Positions 16,417 to 25,632 are shown, numbered from the stretch's first letter. The stretch is DNA of 64,000 bases from Lewinellaceae bacterium (GCA_020636275.1 JACJYD010000005.1:10001-74000); one strand, 5' to 3'. Numbers and translations are program-made. The notes: generated by a model not told the origin, from the sequence alone.

Positions 16417-17007
16417 ATGTTTTACGAATTCAAAGGCTTCATCCCCGTTGTCCATGAAACGGCTTTTGTGCACCCGCAAGCCGTGGTAACCGGCAACGTG
16501 ATCATCGGCCGGGATGTGTACATCGGCCCGGGCGCCGCTGTTCGGGGCGACTGGGGAGGCATCGTCATTGAAGACGGGTGTAATGTGCAGGAAAATTGCA
16601 CCGTGCATATGTTCCCCGGCGTGACGGTGCGCCTGAAGGAAGGCGCCCACATCGGCCATGGCGCGATCATCCACGGCGCCACCGTAGGCCGCAATTGCCT
16701 GGTGGGCATGAACAGCGTCTTAATGGACAATGTGGAGATCGGCGATGAATGCATCATCGGAGCCCTCTGTTTCATCAAAACCGGTGAAAAGATCCCGCCC
16801 CGCAGCCTGGTCGTCGGCAATCCGGCCAAGATCGTTCGGCAGGTGAGCGACGAGATGCTCGCCTGGAAAACGGAAGGAACCCAGCTCTATCAACAACTCC
16901 CCGCCCAACTGCGCGAAAGCCTGCGGCCATGTGAACCGCTGCGCGAAGTGCCGGAAGACAGGCCGGAGCAGGAGGCGGTGTACAAGACCTGGAAGAAAAG
17001 TGTATAA
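16417..17007 (+). CDS. paaY: Gamma-carbonic-anhydrase-family hexapeptide protein, PaaY-like
   Basis: A 196-residue left-handed beta-helix protein. Hexapeptide repeats run from about residue 10 to 130 (VVTGNVIIGRDVYIGPGAAVRGDWGGIVIEDG...), with the metal-binding histidines in VHMFPG and HIGHGAIIHGA. The C-terminal helix region REVPEDRPEQEAVYKTWK resembles PaaY, a thioesterase of phenylacetate metabolism, more than the shorter anhydrase homologues. Position between PaaJ and PaaZ supports PaaY. The gene starts 13 bases after the Bax-inhibitor-like gene. Confidence 0.8.
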   Translation: MFYEFKGFIPVVHETAFVHPQAVVTGNVIIGRDVYIGPGAAVRGDWGGIVIEDGCNVQENCTVHMFPGVTVRLKEGAHIGHGAIIHGATVGRNCLVGMNSVLMDNVEIGDECIIGALCFIKTGEKIPPRSLVVGNPAKIVRQVSDEMLAWKTEGTQLYQQLPAQLRESLRPCEPLREVPEDRPEQEAVYKTWKKSV

Positions 17008-17110
17008 GTTTATAAGGGTATAAATTTATGAGGGTATAAGTTTTTCCTTCAAAAACTTATAACCTCATAAACTCAAAAACTTAAAATGTATCCCCTCATA
17101 AACTCAAAAA
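17008..17110. repeat. Dispersed AT-rich hairpin element, second copy
   Basis: TTTATGAGGGTATAAGTTTTT and AAAAACTTATAACCTCATAAA pair with one mismatch around CCTTC (about 17026-17072), the same sequence and loop as at 15601-15633. It is preceded by GTATAAGTTTATAAGG units and followed by a repeat of the right half (TATCCCCTCATAAACTCAAAAACT, 17087-17112). It ends just before the paaZ start codon. Confidence 0.8.
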
Positions 17111-17118
17111 CTAAAATA

Positions 17119-19158
17119 ATGAAACTTAAAAACTACATCCTCGGCCACTGGACAGAACCCACCGGCGGAGATATTCCACAATACCACGCCGTTACGGGAG
17201 AGGTGATCTCCGTATGCGGTAGCGAAGGGATCGACTATGCGGAGGTGATGGACTACGGCCGCCGTACCGGTGGACCGGCCTTGCGGAAAATGACCTTTCA
17301 GGAGCGCGGGTTGATGCTCAAGAGCCTGGCCCTTTTCCTCAACGGAATAAAAGATAAATATTATCCGGTCAGCTACCAGACCGGCGCAACAAAGACCGAT
17401 AGCTGGTTTGATATCGACGGGGGGATCGGGAACCTGTTTTCCTACTCCAGTTTGCGCCGCAAATTTCCGGATTCTCCTTTTTATGTAGACGGGGAAAGCA
17501 TTCCACTCGGCAAAGGCGGCACCTTCATGGGGCAGCACATCATGACCCCGAAGCATGGGATCGCCGTTCACATCAATGCCTTTAATTTCCCGATCTGGGG
17601 CATGTTGGAAAAGATCGCCGTCAATTTTCTGGCGGGCGTGCCGGCGGTGGTCAAACCCGCTGAACAGACTTCTTTCCTGGCACAGGCCATGGCAGCGGAT
17701 ATCATGGCTTCGGGCATCCTGCCGGAAGGCGCCCTGCAACTGATCTGCGGATCCGGCGTGGGCATCCTGGACCACCTGACGAGCCAGGATGTGGTTACGT
17801 TTACCGGCTCGGCCTCTACCGGGCGTATGCTGAAATCGCTGCCCTCCATTATCGAAAATTCGGTGCCGTTCAACATGGAAGCCGACAGCCTCAACGCGGC
17901 CGTCCTCGGTCCCGACGCATTGCCGGGCACGCCCGAGTTCGACCTTTTCATCAAAGAGGTGCGCAAGGAGATCACCCTGAAGGCCGGACAACGCTGTACC
18001 GCCATTCGCCGGGTCATCGTACCGGAAAACCTCGTGGAAGCGGTGCAACTGGCATTGGCCAAGGAATTACAGAAAACCGTTATCGGCGATCCCAACGCGG
18101 AAGGCGTGCGCATGGGCGCCCTGGTCAGTCGTGAGCAGGTGAACGAAGTCCGCAGCCGGATCGAACAGCTTACCCGGGGCAGCCAGATCGTCTACGGCGA
18201 CCTGGAGCGCTTTGAAATTGTCGGCGCTGATAAGAACAAGGGGGCGTTCCTGGCCCCGATCGTGCTCCTCAACGACGATCCTTTTTATAAACTGGAAACC
18301 CACCACATCGAGGCCTTTGGCCCGGTGACCACCCTGGTGCCTTACCGCGACCTCGATGAAGCCATCGAACTGGCCAACATGGGAAAGGGCTCCCTGGTCT
18401 GCACCCTCGTCACCAATGATGAAAAAGTGGCCCGCGCGTATACCCTGGGCGCTTCGCCCTACCACGGCCGGATCCACCTCCTGAACGGGGCCTGTGCGAA
18501 GGAGAGCACCGGTCACGGCTCTCCATTGCCCCTGCTGACCCACGGCGGACCCGGACGAGCCGGTGGCGGGGAAGAGATGGGTGGAAAACGCGGCGTGCTG
18601 CACTACATGCAACGCACCGCCGTGCAAGGGCATCCGAGTATGCTCACCGCCGTGACCGATGTCTACCAGTATGGGGCGCAACAGATCGAAAAGGTCATCC
18701 ATCCCTTCCAGCAATATTTCGAAGATCTGGAGATCGGCGAGACCCTGGTCACCGCCAAACACACCGTGACCGAGACCGACATCATCAACTTCGCCAATGT
18801 GTCGGGCGACAATTTCTACGCCCATGTGGATGCCACCTCCCTGGAAGGCACTATCTTTGAGCGCCGGGTAGCGCATGGCTACTGGATCCTTTCAAAAGCC
18901 GCCGGCTTGTTTGTCGACTCCAGGAAAGGGCCGGTATTGTTGAACTACGGCATTGACGAGTGTCGTTTCACCAAGCCCGTCTACCCCGGCGCCACCATCG
19001 GTGTGCGGCTGACGGTGAAAGAGAAGATCTCGCAGGAGAAAAAAGACGAAAACGATATCCCCAAAGGTATCGTCAAATGGCTCGTCGATGTGTATGACGA
19101 AACGGGAGAAACCGTGGCTTTGGTGACGATATTGACTATGGTAAAAAAACGCGAATAA
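17119..19158 (+). CDS. paaZ: Bifunctional oxepin-CoA hydrolase/aldehyde dehydrogenase (PaaZ type)
   Basis: A 679-residue two-domain enzyme that opens the seven-membered oxepin-CoA ring and oxidises the resulting aldehyde in phenylacetate catabolism. The N-terminal aldehyde dehydrogenase domain (about 1-515) has catalytic Glu254 in NMEADS and Cys293 in GQRCTAIRR. The C-terminal MaoC-like hydratase domain (about 530-679) has Asp564 and His569 in FANVSGDNFYAHVD. Both sites are intact. The start at 17119 (MKLKNYILGHW) follows immediately on the AT-rich repeat. The TAA stop shares its last base with the ATG of the next gene (TAATG). Confidence 0.94.
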   Translation: MKLKNYILGHWTEPTGGDIPQYHAVTGEVISVCGSEGIDYAEVMDYGRRTGGPALRKMTFQERGLMLKSLALFLNGIKDKYYPVSYQTGATKTDSWFDIDGGIGNLFSYSSLRRKFPDSPFYVDGESIPLGKGGTFMGQHIMTPKHGIAVHINAFNFPIWGMLEKIAVNFLAGVPAVVKPAEQTSFLAQAMAADIMASGILPEGALQLICGSGVGILDHLTSQDVVTFTGSASTGRMLKSLPSIIENSVPFNMEADSLNAAVLGPDALPGTPEFDLFIKEVRKEITLKAGQRCTAIRRVIVPENLVEAVQLALAKELQKTVIGDPNAEGVRMGALVSREQVNEVRSRIEQLTRGSQIVYGDLERFEIVGADKNKGAFLAPIVLLNDDPFYKLETHHIEAFGPVTTLVPYRDLDEAIELANMGKGSLVCTLVTNDEKVARAYTLGASPYHGRIHLLNGACAKESTGHGSPLPLLTHGGPGRAGGGEEMGGKRGVLHYMQRTAVQGHPSMLTAVTDVYQYGAQQIEKVIHPFQQYFEDLEIGETLVTAKHTVTETDIINFANVSGDNFYAHVDATSLEGTIFERRVAHGYWILSKAAGLFVDSRKGPVLLNYGIDECRFTKPVYPGATIGVRLTVKEKISQEKKDENDIPKGIVKWLVDVYDETGETVALVTILTMVKKRE

Positions 19159-19916
19159 TGGAAGGAACAGTTGAAACGATAACCCGGGACGGCATCGCCA
19201 CGATCACGTTTTCTCACCCGGCGCAAAACTCCATGCCGGGCGCTCAGCTGGCGCGGCTGGTAGCGGCCATTGAACAGGCAGGGCGGGACGAAAACGTAAA
19301 AGTGATCGTGCTGCAAAGTGGCGGAGATCGCACTTTTTGCGCCGGGGCTAGTTTTGATGAACTGGTTGCGATACAGGATTTTGAAACCGGCAAGCGCTTT
19401 TTCATGGGCTTCGCCAACGTGATCAACGCCATGCGCAAATGCCCCAAGCTGATCGTCGGGCGTGTGCAGGGCAAGTGTGTAGGCGGAGGCATTGGATTGG
19501 CTTCGGCCACCGATTATTGTATGGCCACCAAATACGCCTCCATTCGCTTGAGCGAACTGGCAGTGGGTATCGGTCCATTTGTCGTTGGGCCCGCGGTGGA
19601 GCGGAAGGTGGGCCTCTCAGCCATGAGCCAACTGGCGATGAACCCCGCCGAATGGCAAACCGCCGAATGGGCTAAACAAAAAGGCCTGTTTACCGAAGTT
19701 TTTGACTCGATCGAACAACTCGATGCGTATATCGCACATTTTACGCAGACCCTGGCCTCCTACAACCCGGAAGCCATGGCGGAATTGAAGCGCATTTTCT
19801 GGGCCGGCGCCGAACACTGGGATGCCCTGCTGGAAGAACGCGCCGGGGTTAGCGGCCGGTTAGTATTGTCTGATTTTACTAAAAATGCAATTGCTGCATT
19901 CAAACAAAAGACGTAA
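19158..19916 (+). CDS. Enoyl-CoA hydratase/isomerase family protein (PaaF/PaaG-like)
   Basis: A 252-residue crotonase-fold protein. The oxyanion-hole regions are seen at DRTFCAGASFDEL and VQGKCVGGGIGLASATDYCMA. The first catalytic glutamate of true hydratases (GGGxELA) is replaced by glycine (GGGIGLA), while the second position has Glu in RLSELAVGIGP. One acidic residue only would suit an isomerase or a specialised lyase better than a classical hydratase. It is translationally coupled to paaZ, so a step in phenylacetyl-CoA breakdown (epoxide isomerisation or dehydroadipyl-CoA hydration) is likely, but I cannot choose between them. Confidence 0.82.
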   Translation: MEGTVETITRDGIATITFSHPAQNSMPGAQLARLVAAIEQAGRDENVKVIVLQSGGDRTFCAGASFDELVAIQDFETGKRFFMGFANVINAMRKCPKLIVGRVQGKCVGGGIGLASATDYCMATKYASIRLSELAVGIGPFVVGPAVERKVGLSAMSQLAMNPAEWQTAEWAKQKGLFTEVFDSIEQLDAYIAHFTQTLASYNPEAMAELKRIFWAGAEHWDALLEERAGVSGRLVLSDFTKNAIAAFKQKT

Positions 19917-20024
19917 AAGTCATTGTCCGGATTGTCAAAAATCATTGAACGGCGAATCCGATGTCATTATCTTTTCGAAGTCTAATTGGGCTATCACCCG
20001 AGTGCTTCACGAAATTTTTAAAGG

Positions 20025-22109
20025 ATGCTCATGACCAAAACAAAAGCCAAACCCGCGGTTGGGAAGGACGTTTTATTGAAAGCTTTCCGACTGATGTGCA
20101 CAGCGAAGACCATGGCCGAGGTGTATGAAGAACACTTCAAAGTGGTTGTCAAATACGTACATGCCACCTCTCGTGGCCATGAAGCCATTCAGATTGCCAC
20201 GGGCTTGCAACTGCTGCCTCAGGATTACCTTTCCCTCTATTACCGCGATGATTCCTTCCTGCTCACCATCGGCATGACGCCCTATGAGCTCATGCTGCAA
20301 CTCATGGCCAAACGCGATGACCCGTTTTCAGGAGGGCGTACCTATTACGCACACCCTTCGTTGCGCGACGACGATAAGCCAAAGATCCCGCATCAATCGT
20401 CGGCCACGGGCATGCAGGCCATTCCCACCACGGGTGTTGCGATGGGCTTGCAGTATAAAGAGATCATGAAAATGGCAGATGACTATGGCGACAAAATGCC
20501 GATAGCCGTCTGTTCGCTGGGCGATGCCGCCATCACGGAAGGCGAAGCTGCAGAGGCGTTCCAAATGGCAGCCCTTAAGAAACTCCCCATCCTGTACGTC
20601 ATCCAGGACAATGGCTGGGATATTTCCGCCAATGCCCGGGAAACCCGCGCCCAGGATGCTTCCGAGTATATCCAGGGTTTCCACGGTATCGAATCGCGCG
20701 ATATCGACGGCTCCGACTTCATCGAATCCTACCTGACCATGAAGGAGGTCATTGATACGATGCGCAGGGAACGCCGGCCTTTCCTGGTCCACGCTCGCGT
20801 GCCCCTGCTCAACCACCACACCTCCGGCGTGCGCATGGAATGGTACCGCGACGACCTCGACGAACACCGCAAGCGCGATCCCTATCCCAAGCTATGGGCT
20901 GAAATGCTGGCCGCCGGCTATGAAGCCGAAGAACTGGAATCGATCGAACAGGAGATCCTCCAGGTGGTGGAAGCAGATTACGAACGGGCCCTGAAGGCCG
21001 AGGATCCGCACCCCGACGATCTCTTTAAGTACGATTTTGCCCCGACTCCCATCACCGAAGAAGTGGGCACCCGCGCCCCGGAAGGTGCCGAAGAACACGT
21101 AATGGTCGACAGCGCGCTTTTCGCGATCGAAGAATTGATGCGCGAACATCCCGAATGCTTGCTCTACGGACAGGATGTTGGCGGTCGCCTCGGTGGGGTT
21201 TTCCGGGAGGCTGCAACGCTGGCCAAAAAGTTTGGCGGGCACCGGGTGTTCAATACGCCCATCCAGGAAGCTTTTATCATCGGTAGCACCGTGGGTATGT
21301 CGGCCGTAGGGCTGCGTCCCTTCGTCGAAGTCCAGTTTGCCGACTACATTTGGCCCGGCCTCAACCAGCTTTTCACCGAATGCAGCCGTTCGTATTACCT
21401 CTCCAACGGCAAATGGCCGGTGAGCATGGTGCTCCGGGTGCCGATCGGCGCATACGGAAGCGGCGGACCCTATCACTCTACGAGTGTCGAATCGGTTGTC
21501 ACCAATATCAGAGGCGTCAAGATCGCTTATCCCAGCACGGGCGCCGACCTGAAAGGCTTGCTCAAAGCCGCCTACTACGACCCCAATCCGGTCGTCATGT
21601 TTGAGCACAAAGGCCTCTATTGGTCGAAAGTGCCGGGCACGGAGCGGGCCAAGACCCCCCTTCCCGCAGAAGACTATATCCTTCCCTTCGGGAAAGGCCG
21701 CATCTTCTGGGCTGCCGATGAGCAGAAAGTAGAAGCAGGGGAGAGCATGGTGGTCGTCACCTACGGCATGGGCGTCCATTGGGCTACCAACGCCGCCCAG
21801 GAATTCGACGGCCGTGTGGAAGTGCTCGACCTGCGCACCCTCTGTCCGCTCGACGAAGACCTGATCTACAGCACCGTCAAAAAACACGGCCGCTGCCTGG
21901 TCGTCACCGAAGAACCGGTCAATTGCACGTTCGCCCAAAGCCTCGCCGCCCGGATCCAGGAAAACTGCTTCGAGTGGCTCGATGCCCCGGTGCGGACCCT
22001 CGGTTCCGAAAACCTGCCCGCCATTCCGCTCAATTCTACCCTCGAGGCCAGGATGATCCCGTCGAAGGAAAAAGTGGCGGAGGCGATTCGGGGGGTGTTG
22101 AAATATTAA
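20025..22109 (+). CDS. 2-oxoacid dehydrogenase E1, fused alpha and beta subunits
   Basis: A 694-residue thiamine-diphosphate enzyme for oxidative decarboxylation of branched-chain or related 2-oxoacids, normally feeding an E2 lipoyl transacylase. Residues to about 330 are the alpha part, with the ThDP motif starting GDAAITEGEAAEA and ending QDNGWDIS, and the HATSRGHEAIQIA segment. The rest is the beta part, with LLYGQDVGGRLGGVFREA, FADYIWPGLNQLF, GAYGSGGPYHS and VTYGMGVHWA. Such fusions are common in Bacteroidota. E2 and E3 genes are not in the window. An alternative start lies two codons in (20031). Confidence 0.9.
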   Translation: MLMTKTKAKPAVGKDVLLKAFRLMCTAKTMAEVYEEHFKVVVKYVHATSRGHEAIQIATGLQLLPQDYLSLYYRDDSFLLTIGMTPYELMLQLMAKRDDPFSGGRTYYAHPSLRDDDKPKIPHQSSATGMQAIPTTGVAMGLQYKEIMKMADDYGDKMPIAVCSLGDAAITEGEAAEAFQMAALKKLPILYVIQDNGWDISANARETRAQDASEYIQGFHGIESRDIDGSDFIESYLTMKEVIDTMRRERRPFLVHARVPLLNHHTSGVRMEWYRDDLDEHRKRDPYPKLWAEMLAAGYEAEELESIEQEILQVVEADYERALKAEDPHPDDLFKYDFAPTPITEEVGTRAPEGAEEHVMVDSALFAIEELMREHPECLLYGQDVGGRLGGVFREAATLAKKFGGHRVFNTPIQEAFIIGSTVGMSAVGLRPFVEVQFADYIWPGLNQLFTECSRSYYLSNGKWPVSMVLRVPIGAYGSGGPYHSTSVESVVTNIRGVKIAYPSTGADLKGLLKAAYYDPNPVVMFEHKGLYWSKVPGTERAKTPLPAEDYILPFGKGRIFWAADEQKVEAGESMVVVTYGMGVHWATNAAQEFDGRVEVLDLRTLCPLDEDLIYSTVKKHGRCLVVTEEPVNCTFAQSLAARIQENCFEWLDAPVRTLGSENLPAIPLNSTLEARMIPSKEKVAEAIRGVLKY

Positions 22110-22114
22110 TTTTG

Positions 22115-22197
22115 AGTTTTTAGTTTTGAGTGTTTAATTTTTAGTTTTTAGTTTTAGAAAATCAAACTAAAAACTAAGCACTCAAAACTAAAAAACT
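22115..22197. repeat. AT-rich inverted repeat / possible terminator
   Basis: AGTTTTTAGTTTTGAGTG (22115-22132) pairs with CACTCAAAACTAAAAAACT (22179-22197) almost perfectly, with further TTTAGTTTTTAG units between. It fills the gap between the E1 gene and the alpha/beta hydrolase and abuts the latter's start codon. It resembles, but is not the same as, the AAGTTTATAAG elements at 15.6 and 17.0 kb. Confidence 0.65.
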
Positions 22198-22878
22198 ATG
22201 CTCCTCCTCCTTCACGGGGCCTTGGGTTCCGCCGCTCATTTTGAACCCCTAATGCCGCTGCTCCCTGCAGATTGGCCCGTGCATGCCTTCTCCTTTTCCG
22301 GACATGGCGGCCGCCCCTTTGGACCGGCATTTTCTAACGACGCCTTTGTGGAAGAAGCGATCGCCGAGATGGACCGCCTCGGGTGGGATCAATGCGATAT
22401 CTTCGGTTACAGTATGGGCGGCTACGTGGCCCTTTCCCTGGCCCTGAAATACCCGGACCGGGTGGGGCGGATCATGACCCTGGGCACTAAACTGCACTGG
22501 AACCGGGAGATCGCAGAAAAAGAGGCGGGGATGCTCGTCCCGGAAAAGATCGAGGCCAAGGTCCCCGCATTTGCCCAGGTCCTGGCTGCCCGGCATGCGC
22601 CTACCGACTGGAAAGAACTGTGCCGGAGAACAGCCGATATGATGCATGATCTCGGTGGTACCAACCCTCTCACTCCGGCCAATCTCCTGTCTTTGCCCCA
22701 TCCCGTGCGTATCTGCCTGGGCGATGCCGACAATATGGTGAGCCGGGAAGAAAGCCAGGCGGTGGCAGATGCGCTGGCGAACGGGGAGTTTTTGGAAATG
22801 GGAAACACGCCCCATCCGTTGGAAAAGGTGGATGTTAAGGTGCTGGCCGGCGTGCTGGCAGATTTTTGCAGAGCATAG
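22198..22878 (+). CDS. Alpha/beta hydrolase
   Basis: A 226-residue cytosolic hydrolase. It begins at the oxyanion strand (MLLLLHGALGSAAHF), has the nucleophile elbow GYSMGGYVALSLA, an acid position in CLGDADNMV and the catalytic His in TPHPLEKVD. The substrate is unknown; similarity to MenH/BioH-sized hydrolases is only general. It is the last plus-strand gene of this block and ends two bases before a convergent gene, with no terminator between them. Confidence 0.85.
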   Translation: MLLLLHGALGSAAHFEPLMPLLPADWPVHAFSFSGHGGRPFGPAFSNDAFVEEAIAEMDRLGWDQCDIFGYSMGGYVALSLALKYPDRVGRIMTLGTKLHWNREIAEKEAGMLVPEKIEAKVPAFAQVLAARHAPTDWKELCRRTADMMHDLGGTNPLTPANLLSLPHPVRICLGDADNMVSREESQAVADALANGEFLEMGNTPHPLEKVDVKVLAGVLADFCRA

Positions 22879-22880
22879 CA

Positions 22881-25472
22881 TCAATCAACGAGCACTTTTC
22901 CCGACTGAAAAGTGCTTCCTTTCACCATTAATGCATAAAAATAAATGCCGCCGGCCCAACTCGACTGCCGCGGAATGCTGAATGCTTCACCGGCTGGGAC
23001 GGTACGCTCCCAAACCATTTTCCCAGTCTCATCCATTAAGCGGAAGGAAACATTTTCCCGGGGCTCGGCGCCTTCCTTTAACTGAAAGTGCAGCGCATCC
23101 GTCGCCGGGTTTGGATACAGCCGGTAGGGCTGCTCCCGAAGCGAGATGAGCACCGTCCTGAATCCCAATGCTTCTTCCTTCAGCAGGGTTACCTCGTCCG
23201 TGCCGGGATGCGGCACGGCGGCCAGGGTGCCGTCGGGGCTGATGTCGAAATGATGGATGGGAAGGGCCGGGAGATTGTAGGTGGTGGTCGCAGGCCCGTA
23301 GGCTACTTCGAGTTGGTGCGGGGTCGTATCTTCATTGGCCGATCTTAGGAGGGTAAACCGGCGGCCGTTTTGATCGTACCGGACGGCCAGGGGCGTGCGT
23401 CCGGAGTAGTTGACTTCGTCTGTAAACGCATAGGTTTCCAGGGAAAACCCCTGCAGTTGATTGTCGTCGTTGGACACCACCCAAAACTTGCGCTCCAGCG
23501 GATCGAAATCGATGCGCGTGGGGTTTTTCCCGCAGGGAAACGTGGCGCCCCCACTCCAATTGTCCCCTTCCCCGGAGAAAAGCGCCATCTCATTGGTGTT
23601 TTTTAAGGTCACAGCCGCGTAATGGCCAAATAATTCGTCTTCTGCAATGGCGATCTGCAATGGAAATCCCTGTATTGGCAAATTGGCAACCACCTTGTGC
23701 ATGCTCAAATCGATGAGCTGTATTTTTTCGTCAAAAGGAGTAGCGATCAACGCGTACCCGTCGGAGGTGAATTTCAGATCGCTGCGGATGCCGTAGTTGG
23801 TCCAGCTGACGCCGGTATTGCCGATGGTAAAGGTAGTCTCCAGGCTGCTGCCCGCCCCGTTGAGGTGGATAACCCCGATGTTGTCGCCACCTCCCGCGTT
23901 GACGGCATAGGCGTATGTATCGCCGGGCAGTACGAAGACCTGGTCGGGCTTGCTACCGCCGCTGGACACGTTGGCCACCACCTGCCCGGTTTGCAGGTCG
24001 ATGACCGACACCTTGTCTTTCAGGCGTTTGGCCACTACGGCGTAGTGCCCGTCCGAGGTCACATCGACCTGGAAGAGTTCCGTGCTGCCCAGGGGGATGA
24101 TGCTTTCCAACGCTTCTGCTTGTACATCGATCACCGAGAGGGTGCCGGAGAGGGAATTTACCGCCAGCAGCTTTTTTCCATCCGGCGTGAATTTGACGGA
24201 ATAGGTGGCATCGGCCTCCAGGTCAGAGCCGGTGCTGGATTCACCCGTGTAGTTTAGATCGTTGGGATTTTCAAACTCGTAGTAGACCAGCGATTCGTAG
24301 CGCAACGGATCCGAGGCTACAATCCGGTTTCCTTTTCCCACCGCCCCGTTCTGAATGGAAATGCCGTTTAGCGAACTTTTGATCACACCCGTTTCGGCAT
24401 CGATAACGGCCAGGTAGTAGTCACCGGCGATGAAAAGGCTGCCGTCTTCATTACGGCCTACCCAGTCGGGCGTATTCCCGGAATTGACGTACTGCCAGGT
24501 TTCCGTGTCAAAATTGACCAGGGCGGTATTTCCTCCGCTTAGCGTGGGTACCAGCACCCGGCTGCCGTCGGCATTGACAGCGGGCGGACTGTAGAGGGAG
24601 GCGACATTGGCATCGGCGATCATCACCTGCTTCAGGAAGCTCTGCGTGGCGATATCCACCTGGTTGACATAACCCGGATTGCCGGGCTTCATGGAGATGA
24701 CCTTTGTGCCGTCGACGCTCAGCTCGAGCTGGTCACAATCGCCGGCTTGCGGGATCGTTGCCGTGACCTCCCCCGTGCTCAGGTCCCAGAATTTCATGCC
24801 GTTCTCATCGGCTGCATTAACCACATAGACCTCGTCGGGTGTGATCCGGAAATTGGAAAAATAGACCGAGTTGCGCGGATTGGAGGTGATGAAGGAAAAT
24901 TTGGAGAGATAAATGGGGAAGTCATTGATGGTCAGGGTTTTCTGTATAGGGCTAAGACTGAACACTTCTGCGATGTCCGCCTCGTCGCAGCCCACCACGG
25001 CCACATTTCCCGCTTCGCTCACATGGACCTTGGAGGGTTTGACGGCAACGGGCTGAATACTCGCCACGGAGTAGTCGTCGAGTTTAATGAAATAGACGTC
25101 ATTGCTGAAATGGCAGGGCACGACGGCGTATTCGTCGTTGAAGTCGATATCCATCGGCATGTCGCCCACGGGGATATTTTGAACGATGGCCTTAGTCGCC
25201 CAGTCGATCACGGTGATGTTGTCGGTGAGGCGGTTGAGCACCCAGACCTGGGATCCGTCACGGGTGAATTTCATTTCCCCGATATAATCGCCTTCGATGG
25301 CATCACCGGCCGGGATGGTGCTCAGGTCGCCGAGGATGCCGCCAGGAATGGGGAGAATATCCGGGGTTATAGTTTGACGCAGCAGGTCGCCATCTTCATT
25401 TACCGGTTGCTGGCTTTGGAGGAAAGAGAGGCACAGGGTAGAAAACAGCAGGAAGAGTATGGATTTTTTCAT
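22881..25472 (-). CDS. Secreted YVTN-type beta-propeller protein with type IX secretion tail
   Basis: An 863-residue exported protein. A signal peptide (MKKSILFLLFSTLCLSFLQSQ) is followed by many 40-residue propeller blades of the YNCE/YVTN type (for example GSQVWVLNRLTDNITVIDWATKAIVQNIPVGDMP and GKKLLAVNSLSGTLSVIDVQAEALESIIPLG). There are enough for two seven-bladed propellers. The last 75 residues form a type IX sorting domain: LYPNPATDALHFQL, then a beta-rich tail ending GGIYFYALMVKGSTFQSGKVLVD. It is probably carried across the outer membrane and displayed or released. The ligand is unknown. Confidence 0.87.
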   Translation of the reverse strand: MKKSILFLLFSTLCLSFLQSQQPVNEDGDLLRQTITPDILPIPGGILGDLSTIPAGDAIEGDYIGEMKFTRDGSQVWVLNRLTDNITVIDWATKAIVQNIPVGDMPMDIDFNDEYAVVPCHFSNDVYFIKLDDYSVASIQPVAVKPSKVHVSEAGNVAVVGCDEADIAEVFSLSPIQKTLTINDFPIYLSKFSFITSNPRNSVYFSNFRITPDEVYVVNAADENGMKFWDLSTGEVTATIPQAGDCDQLELSVDGTKVISMKPGNPGYVNQVDIATQSFLKQVMIADANVASLYSPPAVNADGSRVLVPTLSGGNTALVNFDTETWQYVNSGNTPDWVGRNEDGSLFIAGDYYLAVIDAETGVIKSSLNGISIQNGAVGKGNRIVASDPLRYESLVYYEFENPNDLNYTGESSTGSDLEADATYSVKFTPDGKKLLAVNSLSGTLSVIDVQAEALESIIPLGSTELFQVDVTSDGHYAVVAKRLKDKVSVIDLQTGQVVANVSSGGSKPDQVFVLPGDTYAYAVNAGGGDNIGVIHLNGAGSSLETTFTIGNTGVSWTNYGIRSDLKFTSDGYALIATPFDEKIQLIDLSMHKVVANLPIQGFPLQIAIAEDELFGHYAAVTLKNTNEMALFSGEGDNWSGGATFPCGKNPTRIDFDPLERKFWVVSNDDNQLQGFSLETYAFTDEVNYSGRTPLAVRYDQNGRRFTLLRSANEDTTPHQLEVAYGPATTTYNLPALPIHHFDISPDGTLAAVPHPGTDEVTLLKEEALGFRTVLISLREQPYRLYPNPATDALHFQLKEGAEPRENVSFRLMDETGKMVWERTVPAGEAFSIPRQSSWAGGIYFYALMVKGSTFQSGKVLVD

Positions 25473-25530
25473 CGGTGGTGTATTGGTGTGGTCAATCTTT
25501 CCCCAATATCGGGAATTGGCGGATAAATTT

Positions 25531-25632
25531 TAAACCGCAAAGGCGCTAAGGGCGCTAAGACGTTTGGGTTTATTGACTTGCCTGAATTGCAAAGGCAAAG
25601 CGTCTTAGCGCCCTTAACGCCTTTGCGGTTTA
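25531..25632. repeat. REP-like long inverted repeat
   Basis: Two 32-base arms (25531-25562 and 25601-25632) pair with a single mismatch. Each is built of short units, AAACCGCAAAGG and GCGCTAAG twice, with a 38-base loop between. GC-rich arms of this type are known as dispersed repeats in Bacteroidota genomes. The right arm contains the stop codon of the CatA-like gene; the left arm lies close upstream of the propeller gene start at 25472. Confidence 0.85.
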
